Origin: Leucobacter komagatae
Lineage (GTDB): Bacteria; Actinomycetota; Actinomycetes; Actinomycetales; Microbacteriaceae
DNA length: 64,000 bases
Assembly: GCF_000834055.1 (NCBI RefSeq)
Contig: NZ_JXSQ01000003.1
Coordinates: forward strand, 186,001 to 250,000
Direction of reading: 5' to 3'
Position 1 is the stretch's first letter; each line of letters starts with the position of its first letter. Under the pieces are notes generated by a model. It did not search any database. It saw nothing but the letters and a program-made list of their open reading frames with translations, and was not told the DNA's origin. The translations under genes were made by a program, and so were the position numbers. Shown here piece after piece: positions 1 to 8,143 of the stretch.

Positions 1-81
1 ATGGACACGCACACGGCCAGGGTTGCAGGTTTCGCTGCACGCAAGGAACACGTTCGGGCGATGTTGGGCACATCCCGTTAG
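1..81 (+). CDS. 3' end of an unidentified gene (partial)
   Basis: The first 27 codons from the window edge are open and end in TAG, reading ...RVAGFAARKEHVRAMLGTSR. The composition is plausible for the C-terminus of an actinobacterial protein entering from the left. An ATG happens to lie at base 1, but nothing shows it is a start. I do not recognise the family. The following 113 bases up to the next gene hold no clear gene. Confidence 0.35.
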   Translation: MDTHTARVAGFAARKEHVRAMLGTSR

Positions 82-194
82 CCGCCGCATCGCTCGGCAG
101 AATGGCCGCTGCGCAAGCGCAAGACGCGCGGTGGGGGACGCGTTAGATAGGTACTGGATCCTGGATTTCAGCCACTTTCGTTTAGGCTGTTCAT

Positions 195-1160
195 GTGAGT
201 AGAGACCCCCTGGAAGAACTCTTCGGTCCTTTGGACTCGGACGAACCTGAAACCGGCTCCTTCGAAACCGGAGCGGACGCTGCCTCAGGCGAAGCAAATA
301 GCGAGGCCGCGACGCAGGCTTTTGAGCCGGCGCCGGCCGTTCGCCCGCGCGCTGGGCGCGCGGCCGCAGATCCACGAAGCGATGCTGATGCGCCAACCGC
401 CGCGTTTGACGCGGCAGTGACCGGTGCCGCTCCGACGGCCGCCGCTCCGACCGCTGCCGCACCAGTCGGCGCAGCTCCGACGCGCGCCCAGTCACAGCCG
501 CTCACCCCTGGCGGGTCACCCGCTGGGGCGCCGGCGCCGGCACCGGTCAGGCCGCGTATTCAGCGCCCCCAGGGTGCTGAGCCGCCGACGCAGCCCGTCC
601 CCGCGGACGCAAAGCGCTCGAACAGCGCGCTGCCATGGATCATCGTCGCCGTCGTCGCCGTGCTCGCACTCGTGGGATCCCTGCTCGTGGTGAACGCCAT
701 CGGCAAGGACGATCCCAAGCCAGAAGAGACCACTGAGGCGCCAGCGCCAACTCCCTCCGAGACGGACGGGCAGGAAACCGAAACCGCACCACCAGAGGTG
801 GAGGAGCCAGAAGAGGAAAAGGCTCCCGTTGTTGACGTCGGCGCGGATCCGCTCTCGCTCCCGATCTCCTTCGCGAACATCACCGTTGAGACGTCGCGCA
901 AGCTGACGAACCCGCAGTGGTTCTATCACGCTGGCCCGCCAGAGCGCGTCATGTTTGAGTCTGGGCTCATGAACTCCTTCCCTGACTCCTGCGCTGCGAT
1001 GCGCAGCCCTGTCGGGCAGAGCCCGTGGGGCATTGAGAAGGGCGAGGGTGACACGTGGGAAGTCGTTCGGCCAGAGGGCACGTGCGCTGCTGATCCGGAT
1101 CTCTACAACGAGGTCTGGGGACTGATGCAGGCAGTCGCCGACAGTGTGAAGCCGCTGTAG
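195..1160 (+). CDS. Membrane-anchored protein with Ala/Pro-rich N-terminus, unknown function
   Basis: A 321-residue protein starting at GTG. Residues 1-140 are low complexity, acidic then Ala/Pro/Thr-rich, with short repeats of AAPT type. One transmembrane helix follows at about 148-170 (LPWIIVAVVAVLALVGSLLV). Next comes an acidic Glu/Pro/Thr stretch and a C-terminal domain of about 110 residues, probably extracytoplasmic, with two cysteines (in PDSCAAM and EGTCAAD) that could form a disulfide. The topology is that of an actinobacterial single-pass protein with a cytoplasmic disordered tail. No Shine-Dalgarno sequence is obvious, so the message may be nearly leaderless. I do not recognise a named family. 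Confidence 0.8.
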   Translation: MSRDPLEELFGPLDSDEPETGSFETGADAASGEANSEAATQAFEPAPAVRPRAGRAAADPRSDADAPTAAFDAAVTGAAPTAAAPTAAAPVGAAPTRAQSQPLTPGGSPAGAPAPAPVRPRIQRPQGAEPPTQPVPADAKRSNSALPWIIVAVVAVLALVGSLLVVNAIGKDDPKPEETTEAPAPTPSETDGQETETAPPEVEEPEEEKAPVVDVGADPLSLPISFANITVETSRKLTNPQWFYHAGPPERVMFESGLMNSFPDSCAAMRSPVGQSPWGIEKGEGDTWEVVRPEGTCAADPDLYNEVWGLMQAVADSVKPL

Positions 1161-1180
1161 CGCTCACCTGCCGCACTTCC

Positions 1181-1225
1181 GTGGGGGCCGCACCGCCGTT
1201 TGGCGGTGCGGCCCCCACGTTGTTG
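1181..1225 (+). terminator. Strong stem-loop between convergent genes
   Basis: A perfect 17-bp inverted repeat, GTGGGGGCCGCACCGCC at 1181-1197 and its complement at 1202-1218, closes a GTTT loop and is followed by GTTGTT. It lies 20 bases after the stop at 1160 and 50 bases from the end of the convergent gene at 1269, so it probably ends transcription from both sides. Confidence 0.8.
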
Positions 1226-1268
1226 CTGGGCGAGCTGCGCGGCCAGTAGCCCCGCCCGCGCCGCTGCG

Positions 1269-2117
1269 TTAGCCGAACAGCGACGGCCAGAGGGCCAATG
1301 CGAGGGGGTACCCCACGAAGCTCACGATGTCGAGGAGCAGGTGCGCGACGATGAGGGGGAGTGCGCGACCCCAGCGCTGGTACGCCCACCCGAACACGAC
1401 GCCCATGACGACGTTGCCGATGAAGCCTCCGAAGCCCTGGTACAGGTGGTAGCTGCCGCGCAGCAGCGCGCTCGCGATGATGGTCGCCCATGGGCCGACC
1501 CCGAGCCGCTTGAGCCTGTCGAACAGGTAGGCGACAACGATGAGTTCTTCGCTGAGTGCGGCGCGCAGCGCTTGCAGGATGAGCACAGGAACGGTCCACC
1601 AAAACGCGTCGAGGGTCGTCGGAACAACGGTGGTGTTGATGCCGATCCACTTTGCGAACAGGTAGAACCCGAGGCCGGGGATACCGATCACCGCCGCGAG
1701 GACGAACCCGTTGCCGGTCTCGCTGAGCCAGGGCCAGCCGCGCCCTGAGCGCATCGGGGCAAACGATGAGGGGTCCGCTGGCCTCGTGCCCGCGTCGCGG
1801 CGGGCGCCGAGGCCGAGGTCGCCGAGGTGCGGTCGCTGCGTGCGCCAGAGCAGGAAGACGACGAGCGCGACTGGCGCTAGGCCACCGATGATCCCGAGCA
1901 GTTGGTAGGCGAGGTCGAAGTACTGCTGGCTCGACAGCGGGCGGTGGATCGTTGCCGTCTGATTCTCGAGCGCGGTGTCCTGCGCGAGGCGTTCGAGGAT
2001 CGTGATGATGGCTCGCGCGCCCGCGTACCCGAAGGACAGCGCGAGCACGATCGCGAGCTCCCAGCGGAGCCTTGCGCGCTGGGGGAGGGGCACGGTGTCG
2101 CGGCGGTGTTCGTTCAC
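1269..2117 (-). CDS. CPBP family intramembrane metalloprotease
   Basis: A polytopic membrane protein of the CPBP (CAAX prenyl protease 2/bacteriocin-immunity) family. The family signature is visible in the C-terminal half. First is the double-glutamate helix (SEELIVVAYLF), here without the usual following Arg, as I expect for actinobacterial members. Then a helix ends in SYHLYQG with the metal-binding His, and a third motif, AHLLLDI, has His and Asp. The GTG start at 2117 gives 282 residues. A TTG at 2189 would add 24 Arg/Lys-rich residues and is possible. The gene stands alone on this strand and faces the gene ending at 1160. The substrate is unknown. Confidence 0.8.
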   Translation of the reverse strand: MNEHRRDTVPLPQRARLRWELAIVLALSFGYAGARAIITILERLAQDTALENQTATIHRPLSSQQYFDLAYQLLGIIGGLAPVALVVFLLWRTQRPHLGDLGLGARRDAGTRPADPSSFAPMRSGRGWPWLSETGNGFVLAAVIGIPGLGFYLFAKWIGINTTVVPTTLDAFWWTVPVLILQALRAALSEELIVVAYLFDRLKRLGVGPWATIIASALLRGSYHLYQGFGGFIGNVVMGVVFGWAYQRWGRALPLIVAHLLLDIVSFVGYPLALALWPSLFG

Positions 2118-2449
2118 GAACTCAGCGTAGCGGGGCTTTACGGGTCGCAACCTGAAACTTTTGGTCAGAAATCGAGCGTTCGTTCGCAAGACCGCATATT
2201 GAGGTCGGTAGGCGCTGTATGGTGCAAAAACTGCGTGAATCCCACAAACCCGTGATCAGCGGGGGCTATTTCCCTGACGAAAGGCTCGTTGCGGTCACGA
2301 GTGAGTCACGGGCAACCAGGCGATTCGTTGTGGGGAACGAGGTTGCCCTAAACTGATCCCCGGAAATACCTAGATACCCTGCCAGCCTTTTCCGGCGTGC
2401 TTCTCGCGTCTTTCATGATCTCGGCAGGGTCAATACAAGGAGGAAACCA
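2118..2449 (+). other. Intergenic region upstream of peptide transport system A
   Basis: About 330 bases without a convincing gene. The right end carries an excellent ribosome-binding site (AAGGAGG at 2437-2443) for the binding-protein gene, and the middle must contain its promoter. A TTGCCC with TACCTA 18 bases later (about 2342-2371) is only a weak candidate. The left end may include the TTG-initiated extension of the divergent CPBP gene. No RNA gene or repeat was recognised. Confidence 0.4.
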
Positions 2450-4057
2450 GTGAAGCGTTCACGCATTGGGCTGGGCATTGTTGCTCTAGCCGCAGCGAGC
2501 TCCCTGGCGCTCGTCGGGTGCTCAACCGGCGGCGGCGACAATGGTGGCAACAAGGGTGGCGACGGAATCGTCACCGTAAACAGCACTGAGCCACAGAAGG
2601 GCCTCGTCCCGGCCGACACGACCGAGGTTGGCGGCGGCAAGGTCGTCGACGCACTCTGGGAAGGCCTCGTCTACTACGACGCAGACGGCGCAACTCAGAT
2701 GGGTGTTGCTGAATCAATCGAGTCCGACAACGGAACGACCTGGACCGTGAAGCTCCGCGACGACGCAGTCTTCTCGGACGGCACGCCAGTGCTCGCCAAG
2801 AACTTCGTTGACGCATGGAACTACGCGGCGAACGTGGACAACGCGCTCGGCAACCAGTACTTCTTCTCGGCGATCAAGGGCTGGAGCGAGGACGAAGCTG
2901 TCGAGTCACTCGAGGGCCTCAAGATCGTTGACGATCACACCTTCACCATCGAGGCAACCCCGGACTTCCCGGACCGCCTTGGCTACTCGGCTTACTACCC
3001 GCTTCCTGACGTTGCGTTCGAGGACATGAACGCATTCGGTCAGAACCCGGTTGGTAACGGCCTGTACAAGTTTGCTGACGACGGAGCGTGGAAGCACGAC
3101 GTCGAGATCAAGCTCGTGAAGAACGACACCTACGTCGGCCCCCGCGAGGTTGCCAACGCAGGCGTTGACTTCAAGATCTACGCATCGCTCGATGCTGCCT
3201 ACACGGACCTCCGTTCGGGCAACCTCGACGTTCTCGACCAGATCCCGGACACCTCGTTCGCGGTATTCCAGGACGAGCTCGGCGACCGTGCGATCAACCA
3301 GGCTGGCGCGCTCATGACGACGCTGACGGTATCGGCAAACCTCGACCACTTCACCGGTGAAGAGGGCAAGCTGCGCCGTCAGGCACTGTCGATGGCTGTT
3401 GACCGCGAAGAGATCATCGACGTGATCTTCGAAGGCACCAACCTCCCGGCAAAGGACTTCACGTCGCCGATCGTTGACGGCTACACCGAAGACCTCAAGG
3501 GCGCTGACAAGCTTGAGTTCAACCCCGAAGAGGCTCAGAAGCTTTGGGCAGAGGCTGACGCGATCAGCCCGTACGAGGGAACCCTCGAGGTTGCGACCAA
3601 CTCGGACGGCCCGCACCAGGTGTGGATCGAAGCTGTTGCGAACCAGTGGGCAAACACCCTTGGCGTGACCGCTGCTCCGAAGCTCTACCCGACCTTCCAG
3701 GCATTCCTCGACGACCGTGAGTCGGACACCGTTGGTGGCCCGTTCCGTGCAGGTTGGCAGGCAGACTACCCGGGTGCGTACAACTACCTGCAGCCGCTCT
3801 ACTACACGGGCGCAAGCTCGAACCACGGCTACTACAGCAACGCCGAGTTCGACAAGCTCCTCGACGAGGCAGTGCAGGAAGCAGATCACGACAAGTCGAT
3901 CGAGAAGCTGCACGCGGCTCAGGAGATCCTCCTCGACGAAATGCCGTCGATCCCGCTCTGGTACCAGGGCACGACCGGTGGCTTCGGTGAGAACGTTGAG
4001 AACGTGAAGTTCGGCTGGAACTCCGTGCCGATCTTCAACGAGATCACCAAGAAGTAA
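2450..4057 (+). CDS. Peptide ABC transporter substrate-binding lipoprotein (system A)
   Basis: Extracytoplasmic solute-binding protein family 5 (DppA/OppA type), 535 residues, the first gene of system A. The signal sequence MKRSRIGLGIVALAAASSLA ends in lipobox LVGC with lipidation at Cys24, followed by a Gly/Asn-rich linker. The mature part shows family hallmarks: the N-terminal strand with GLVPADTTEVGGGKVVDALWEGL, the KLRDDAVFSDGTPVLAKNF motif, and a late GYYSNAEFDKLLDEA segment. The GTG start is fixed by AAGGAGG seven bases upstream. A stem-loop separates it from the permease genes, which fits higher expression of the binding protein. It captures oligopeptides or a related ligand and delivers them to the permeases at 4237-6130. 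Confidence 0.92.
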   Translation: MKRSRIGLGIVALAAASSLALVGCSTGGGDNGGNKGGDGIVTVNSTEPQKGLVPADTTEVGGGKVVDALWEGLVYYDADGATQMGVAESIESDNGTTWTVKLRDDAVFSDGTPVLAKNFVDAWNYAANVDNALGNQYFFSAIKGWSEDEAVESLEGLKIVDDHTFTIEATPDFPDRLGYSAYYPLPDVAFEDMNAFGQNPVGNGLYKFADDGAWKHDVEIKLVKNDTYVGPREVANAGVDFKIYASLDAAYTDLRSGNLDVLDQIPDTSFAVFQDELGDRAINQAGALMTTLTVSANLDHFTGEEGKLRRQALSMAVDREEIIDVIFEGTNLPAKDFTSPIVDGYTEDLKGADKLEFNPEEAQKLWAEADAISPYEGTLEVATNSDGPHQVWIEAVANQWANTLGVTAAPKLYPTFQAFLDDRESDTVGGPFRAGWQADYPGAYNYLQPLYYTGASSNHGYYSNAEFDKLLDEAVQEADHDKSIEKLHAAQEILLDEMPSIPLWYQGTTGGFGENVENVKFGWNSVPIFNEITKK

Positions 4058-4067
4058 CCCTTCAGTA

Positions 4068-4103
4068 GCAGGCCCCGGAGCACGCTCCGGGGCCTGCTCC
4101 TTG
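4068..4103 (+). terminator. Stem-loop after binding-protein gene of system A
   Basis: A perfect inverted repeat, GCAGGCCCCGGAGC (4068-4081) and its complement (4084-4097), is followed by TCCTTGTC. It sits directly after the binding-protein stop, inside the transport operon, so it is more likely a partial terminator or 3'-end stabiliser than a full stop. Confidence 0.65.
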
Positions 4104-4236
4104 TCGCGGCAACACCGAGCCGCGGCAGGGTACCCAAATCGTAGGCAGGAACACCGAAGTTCTTAGCCCGCTGCGCACCACAACTGCGAGAGAATTACAA
4201 CATGCATAGCCTCATCAACAGGGAAGGGATCAGCCG

Positions 4237-5163
4237 ATGCTGAGATACATCCTCTTCCGCGTATTGCAAGTGATCCCCGTGCTGCTTGGCACGACGTTCC
4301 TTATCTACTTCATGGTATTTGCCATGCCGGGCGATCCGATCGCTGCGATGTTCGGGGAAAAGGTTCCGAGCCAGGCAGTGCTCGACCGACTCCGCGAGCA
4401 ATACAACCTGGATAAGCCATTCTTTATCCAGTACCTGCTGTACCTCAAGGGAATCCTCACCGGCGACTTCGGTGTGAGCTTCTCAGGTGAGCCCGTCTCA
4501 GAGGTACTCGCGCGCGCGTTCCCTGTAACGATCCAGCTCGCCATCATGGCGATCATCATCTCGCTCGTCCTCGCTATCGTGATCGGCCTCTTCTCGGGTC
4601 TGCGCAAGGGCAAGATGTTTGACAACGTCAACCTCATCATCGGCCTCGTGTTCATGAGTGTCCCGATCTTCGTGATCGCCTTCATCGCGCAATACGGACT
4701 CGGGCTCAAACTCGGACTGTTCAGCCCGACCGTTGGCACGGGTGCACCCCTGAAAGACATGCTGCTCCCAGCCATTGTGCTCGGTGTCAGCCTCTACGCG
4801 ACGAGCATGCGGCTCACGCGATCGTCGGTCATCGACACGCTCAACCAGGACTTCGTTCGTACCGCGTACGCAAAGGGCCTGAGCCGGAACCGGGTGATCC
4901 CCGTGCACGTGCTCCGTAACTCGCTTATCCCAACGATCACGAACACTGCGACCGACTTCGGTACGCTCATGGTCGGTGCGACCGTCACCGAGGGAATCTT
5001 CAACGTTCCCGGCGTCGGTAACGTCCTCTTCAAGGCGATCCTCAAGGGAGAGAACACCACAGTGGTCTCTTTCGTCACCGTCATGGTGCTCATCTATCTC
5101 GGCGTCAACCTCGTCGTCGATCTCCTCTACGCCGTTCTCGATCCGAGGATTCGTTATGCCTGA
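4237..5163 (+). CDS. Peptide ABC transporter permease, OppB/DppB type (system A)
   Basis: Inner-membrane permease of 308 residues, binding-protein-dependent transport family 1. It begins with the characteristic MLRYILFRVLQVIPVLLGTT helix. The extracytoplasmic segment contains DRLREQYNLDKPFFIQYLLYLKGIL. The EAA-type coupling loop DFVRTAYAKGLSRNRVIPVH would contact the ATPase, and the protein ends in the usual DPRIRYA. GAAGGGA lies upstream of the ATG. The next gene starts inside its last codons (8-base overlap), indicating translational coupling. Confidence 0.93.
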   Translation: MLRYILFRVLQVIPVLLGTTFLIYFMVFAMPGDPIAAMFGEKVPSQAVLDRLREQYNLDKPFFIQYLLYLKGILTGDFGVSFSGEPVSEVLARAFPVTIQLAIMAIIISLVLAIVIGLFSGLRKGKMFDNVNLIIGLVFMSVPIFVIAFIAQYGLGLKLGLFSPTVGTGAPLKDMLLPAIVLGVSLYATSMRLTRSSVIDTLNQDFVRTAYAKGLSRNRVIPVHVLRNSLIPTITNTATDFGTLMVGATVTEGIFNVPGVGNVLFKAILKGENTTVVSFVTVMVLIYLGVNLVVDLLYAVLDPRIRYA

Positions 5164-6130
5164 CACTCAGCACACCCCACCACACGGTGCTCGCCCCGTC
5201 ATCGAACATTTTGTTGCCCCGGTAGACGAGACACCTGTAGCGTCCGTCGACGCAGTTCGCATCTCCGAGAAGAAGTCCTCGCTGTGGCGTGATGCCTGGC
5301 GCGACATGCGCCGCAGGCCCATGTTCTGGATCGCGGCCGTGATCCTGTTCTTCGTGATCATCATCTCGGCGTTCCCCACCCTGTTTACCCAGATCGATCC
5401 GCGCGCGTGCTCGTTGGCATTCTCGAACGGTGCGTCTGCAGCAGGGCACCCGCTCGGCTTTAACAAGCAGGGTTGCGACGTCTACTCGCGAATCATGCAC
5501 GGTACCTCGACGTCTGTCTCAGTCGGGCTCATTGTTATCGCCCTGACCTTCGTTGTCGGAACCGCTGTTGGCGCGATCGCAGGCTTCTTCGGTGGGACCA
5601 CCGACGCTGTCCTGTCACGAATCGGCGATGTCTTCTTCTCGATTCCGTACATCCTTGCCGCTGTTGTTGTGATGAGCGTGCTCTCGGACCACCGGAACCC
5701 ACTCGTGATTGCGCTGGCGATCGGCGGGTTCTCCTGGCCGATTACCGCGAGAATCGTGCGAAGCGAGATCCTTCGTGTGAAGAACGCGGACTTCGTTATG
5801 GCCGCGGAGGCCCTGGGTCTTTCGCGCATGGCGACCATGATGAAGCACGTGATCCCGAACGCGATCGCACCCGCGATCGTGGTGACGACCATCTCGCTTT
5901 CTTCGGCGATCGTCGCGGAATCGGTGCTGTCGTTCCTTGGCGTCGGCTTGCCTCCGGGGGACTTCATCAGCTGGGGTAACGACATCAGTGCGGCTCAGCT
6001 GTCGCTGAGAACCGACCCCATGCCGCTTATTTACCCCTCGCTCGCGCTGACCATCACCGTGCTGGGATTCATCCTGCTCGGTGAGGTTGTCCGCGACGCA
6101 CTCGATCCGAAGGCGAGGGCGAGGCGATGA
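5156..6130 (+). CDS. Peptide ABC transporter permease, OppC/DppC type (system A)
   Basis: Partner permease of 324 residues. The start is the ATG at 5156, overlapping the previous stop; the frame stays open upstream but that part is inside the OppB gene. An N-terminal cytoplasmic stretch is followed by the OppC_N helix at about residue 60 (MFWIAAVILFFVIIISAFPTL). The core carries the coupling loop ADFVMAAEALGLSRMATMMKHVIPN. The C-terminus LGEVVRDALDPKARARR is typical. It pairs with the OppB protein to form the membrane channel and hands over to the ATPase gene through an ATGA overlap. Confidence 0.93.
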   Translation: MPDTQHTPPHGARPVIEHFVAPVDETPVASVDAVRISEKKSSLWRDAWRDMRRRPMFWIAAVILFFVIIISAFPTLFTQIDPRACSLAFSNGASAAGHPLGFNKQGCDVYSRIMHGTSTSVSVGLIVIALTFVVGTAVGAIAGFFGGTTDAVLSRIGDVFFSIPYILAAVVVMSVLSDHRNPLVIALAIGGFSWPITARIVRSEILRVKNADFVMAAEALGLSRMATMMKHVIPNAIAPAIVVTTISLSSAIVAESVLSFLGVGLPPGDFISWGNDISAAQLSLRTDPMPLIYPSLALTITVLGFILLGEVVRDALDPKARARR

Positions 6131-7851
6131 GCGACGTGTCCGCAGGAAAAGAAGAACAGACCATGAAACCAGTGCTCAGCGTGCGCGACCTCAAGGTGGC
6201 GTTTAACGTAGACAAGAACCTCAAAGAGGTTGTGCACGGCGTCAACTTCGATGTCTTCCCGGGGGAAACCGTCGCCATCGTTGGCGAGTCCGGCTCCGGT
6301 AAGTCGACGACGATGCACGCCGTCATGAACCTGCTCCCGGGAACCGGACGCATTACTGACGGCTCTGTCCTGTGGCAGGGGCGTGAGCTGGTTGGCATTG
6401 GACGACGCGACATGGAGACAATCCGTGGCCGCGAAATCGGGCTCGTTCCGCAGGACCCGATGTCGAACCTCAACCCGGTGTGGTCTGTCGGGTTCCAGGT
6501 GGAAGAGGCGATCCGCGCGAACGGGCTTGCCTCGAACAAGAAGGATGTTCGCGCGCGCGCGATCGAGGTCCTCGAGCAGGCGGGTCTGAGCGACGCCGAG
6601 AAGCGGATGAAGCAGTATCCGCACCAGTTCTCCGGCGGTATGAAGCAGCGCGCGCTCATCGGTATCGGCCTATCAGCGAAGCCCGATCTGCTCATCGCAG
6701 ACGAGCCGACAAGCGCGCTGGACGTTACCGTGCAGCGGGTTGTTCTCGACCACCTCGCCCAGCTCACCAGTGAGCTTGGCACCGCTGTGGTGTTCATCAC
6801 TCACGATCTGGGGCTCGCTGCCGAGCGCGCTGAGAAGCTCATCGTGATGTACCAGGGCAACATCGTGGAGTCTGGACCGAGTCGTGAGATTCTCCAGCAC
6901 CCGCAGCACCCGTACACGAAGCGTCTCGTTTCGGCAGCTCCGAGCCTTGCGTCGCGGCGTATTGGTTCGGACGCTGGCATGCCTGCCGCCCCTACGGGAA
7001 CGTTTGACGTCGCGGCTCTCGCCGATGCGGAAAGCCGCGGCGGCAAGGTAGGTGAGCCGCTCATCGAGGTGGAAAACCTGCGCAAGGTCTACAAGCTGCG
7101 CAAGGGCAACTTCCGCAGCGAGGATTTTGTCGCCGTCGAGGGGGCCTCCTTCACGATCAACCGCGGTGAGACACTCGCGCTTGTTGGCGAGTCGGGCTCG
7201 GGCAAGTCCACCATCGCAAAGATGGTGCTCCAGCTCGAGGAGCCGACCGGTGGCAAGGTGACGATCGCGGGGAAGGACACTGCGAAGCTCAACAGTCGTG
7301 AGCTTTTCGACCTCAGGCGTACGCTGCAGCCGGTCTTCCAGGACCCGTACGGCTCGCTTGACCCGCTGCACAACATCGGCAACACCATCATGGAGCCGTT
7401 GAACATTCACAAGGTGGGCGATACCGCCAGCCGCAAGCGCCGCGTGCACGAACTCCTCGACCAGGTGTCGTTGCCGCGTGAACTTGCGACGCGATACCCG
7501 AACGAGCTCTCGGGTGGTCAGCGGCAGCGCGTCGCCGTTGCGCGTGGTCTCGCGCTCAAGCCCGACATCCTCGTCCTTGACGAAGCGGTGTCTGCGCTTG
7601 ACGTGCTCGTTCAGGCGCAGATTCTCGATCTGCTCGCCGAGTTGCAACGCGACCTCGGGCTGACGTATCTCTTCATCACGCACGACCTCGCTGTTGTGCG
7701 CCTGATTGCGGATCGCGTCTGTGTCATGCAGCAGGGCAAGATCCTCGAGCAGGCGACCACGGAAGAGGTCTTCGAGAACCCGCAGATGGAGTACACGAAG
7801 AATCTCCTTGCGGCGATTCCCGGAGCCTCCATCGAGCTCGGTATTAGCTGA
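6127..7851 (+). CDS. Fused DppD-DppF ATPase of peptide ABC transporter (system A)
   Basis: A 574-residue protein with two complete nucleotide-binding domains. The first has Walker [10 protein letters not shown] near residue 56, signature FSGGMKQR and Walker [13 protein letters not shown]. The second has Walker [10 protein letters not shown] near residue 356, signature LSGGQRQR and Walker B ILVLDEAVSALD. Each half keeps the oligopeptide-transporter tail with HPYTK- or EYTKNLL-type motifs. The gene overlaps the permease by ATGA. A second in-frame ATG at 6163 (MKPVLSV) is an alternative start. The fusion replaces the separate D and F subunits of enterobacterial systems, a common actinobacterial arrangement. 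Confidence 0.93.
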   Translation: MSDVSAGKEEQTMKPVLSVRDLKVAFNVDKNLKEVVHGVNFDVFPGETVAIVGESGSGKSTTMHAVMNLLPGTGRITDGSVLWQGRELVGIGRRDMETIRGREIGLVPQDPMSNLNPVWSVGFQVEEAIRANGLASNKKDVRARAIEVLEQAGLSDAEKRMKQYPHQFSGGMKQRALIGIGLSAKPDLLIADEPTSALDVTVQRVVLDHLAQLTSELGTAVVFITHDLGLAAERAEKLIVMYQGNIVESGPSREILQHPQHPYTKRLVSAAPSLASRRIGSDAGMPAAPTGTFDVAALADAESRGGKVGEPLIEVENLRKVYKLRKGNFRSEDFVAVEGASFTINRGETLALVGESGSGKSTIAKMVLQLEEPTGGKVTIAGKDTAKLNSRELFDLRRTLQPVFQDPYGSLDPLHNIGNTIMEPLNIHKVGDTASRKRRVHELLDQVSLPRELATRYPNELSGGQRQRVAVARGLALKPDILVLDEAVSALDVLVQAQILDLLAELQRDLGLTYLFITHDLAVVRLIADRVCVMQQGKILEQATTEEVFENPQMEYTKNLLAAIPGASIELGIS

Positions 7852-7884
7852 GGCAAGGTCGGCTGAGCTCCTCGGCTCACCGCA

Positions 7885-7916
7885 GATGGGCGGCGCACGT
7901 CGGTGCGCCGCCCATC
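7885..7916 (+). terminator. GC-rich stem-loop ending system A
   Basis: GATGGGCGGCGCAC (7885-7898) pairs with its complement (7903-7916) around a four-base loop. No T-run follows. It lies 34 bases after the last gene of system A and separates it from system B. Confidence 0.6.
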
Positions 7917-8014
7917 CGCGTATCATCCGCTTGTAGCCGTGGTTTCCATACCGGGTGTCAAGGGGTGGCCTATACGGTTACTTTCCACATTATTCGACCA
8001 CGCAGCAGTCACCC

Positions 8015-8042
8015 TTGTGTAACTTTTCTTCAAGCCTATTTA
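8015..8042 (+). promoter_or_regulatory. Candidate promoter for system B
   Basis: TTGTGT (8015-8020) and TATTTA (8037-8042) are spaced 16 bases apart in a locally AT-rich stretch about 100 bases before the binding-protein start. The match to the vegetative consensus is moderate. Confidence 0.35.
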
Positions 8043-8143
8043 ACCTTGCCCCTCACGGGCCTAGCCTTGATCCCAATCACATACGCCTGCGGCCTGCTCC
8101 AACGTCGGAGCAACGTCCTCGGGTGGTTTATCAAGGAGGAAAT

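Noticed and set aside
4202-4243. 13-codon ORF whose stop overlaps the start of the system A OppB gene
   Set aside because: It has no convincing ribosome-binding site of its own and is too short to distinguish from chance, unlike the 25-codon case at 11623.
6673-7926. 417-codon open frame antisense to the system A ATPase
   Set aside because: Complement of a conserved ABC ATPase; no independent support.
7955-8143. Long N-terminal extension of the system B binding protein
   Set aside because: The frame is open, but the ribosome-binding site and signal peptide place the start at 8144, and a candidate promoter lies inside the extension.
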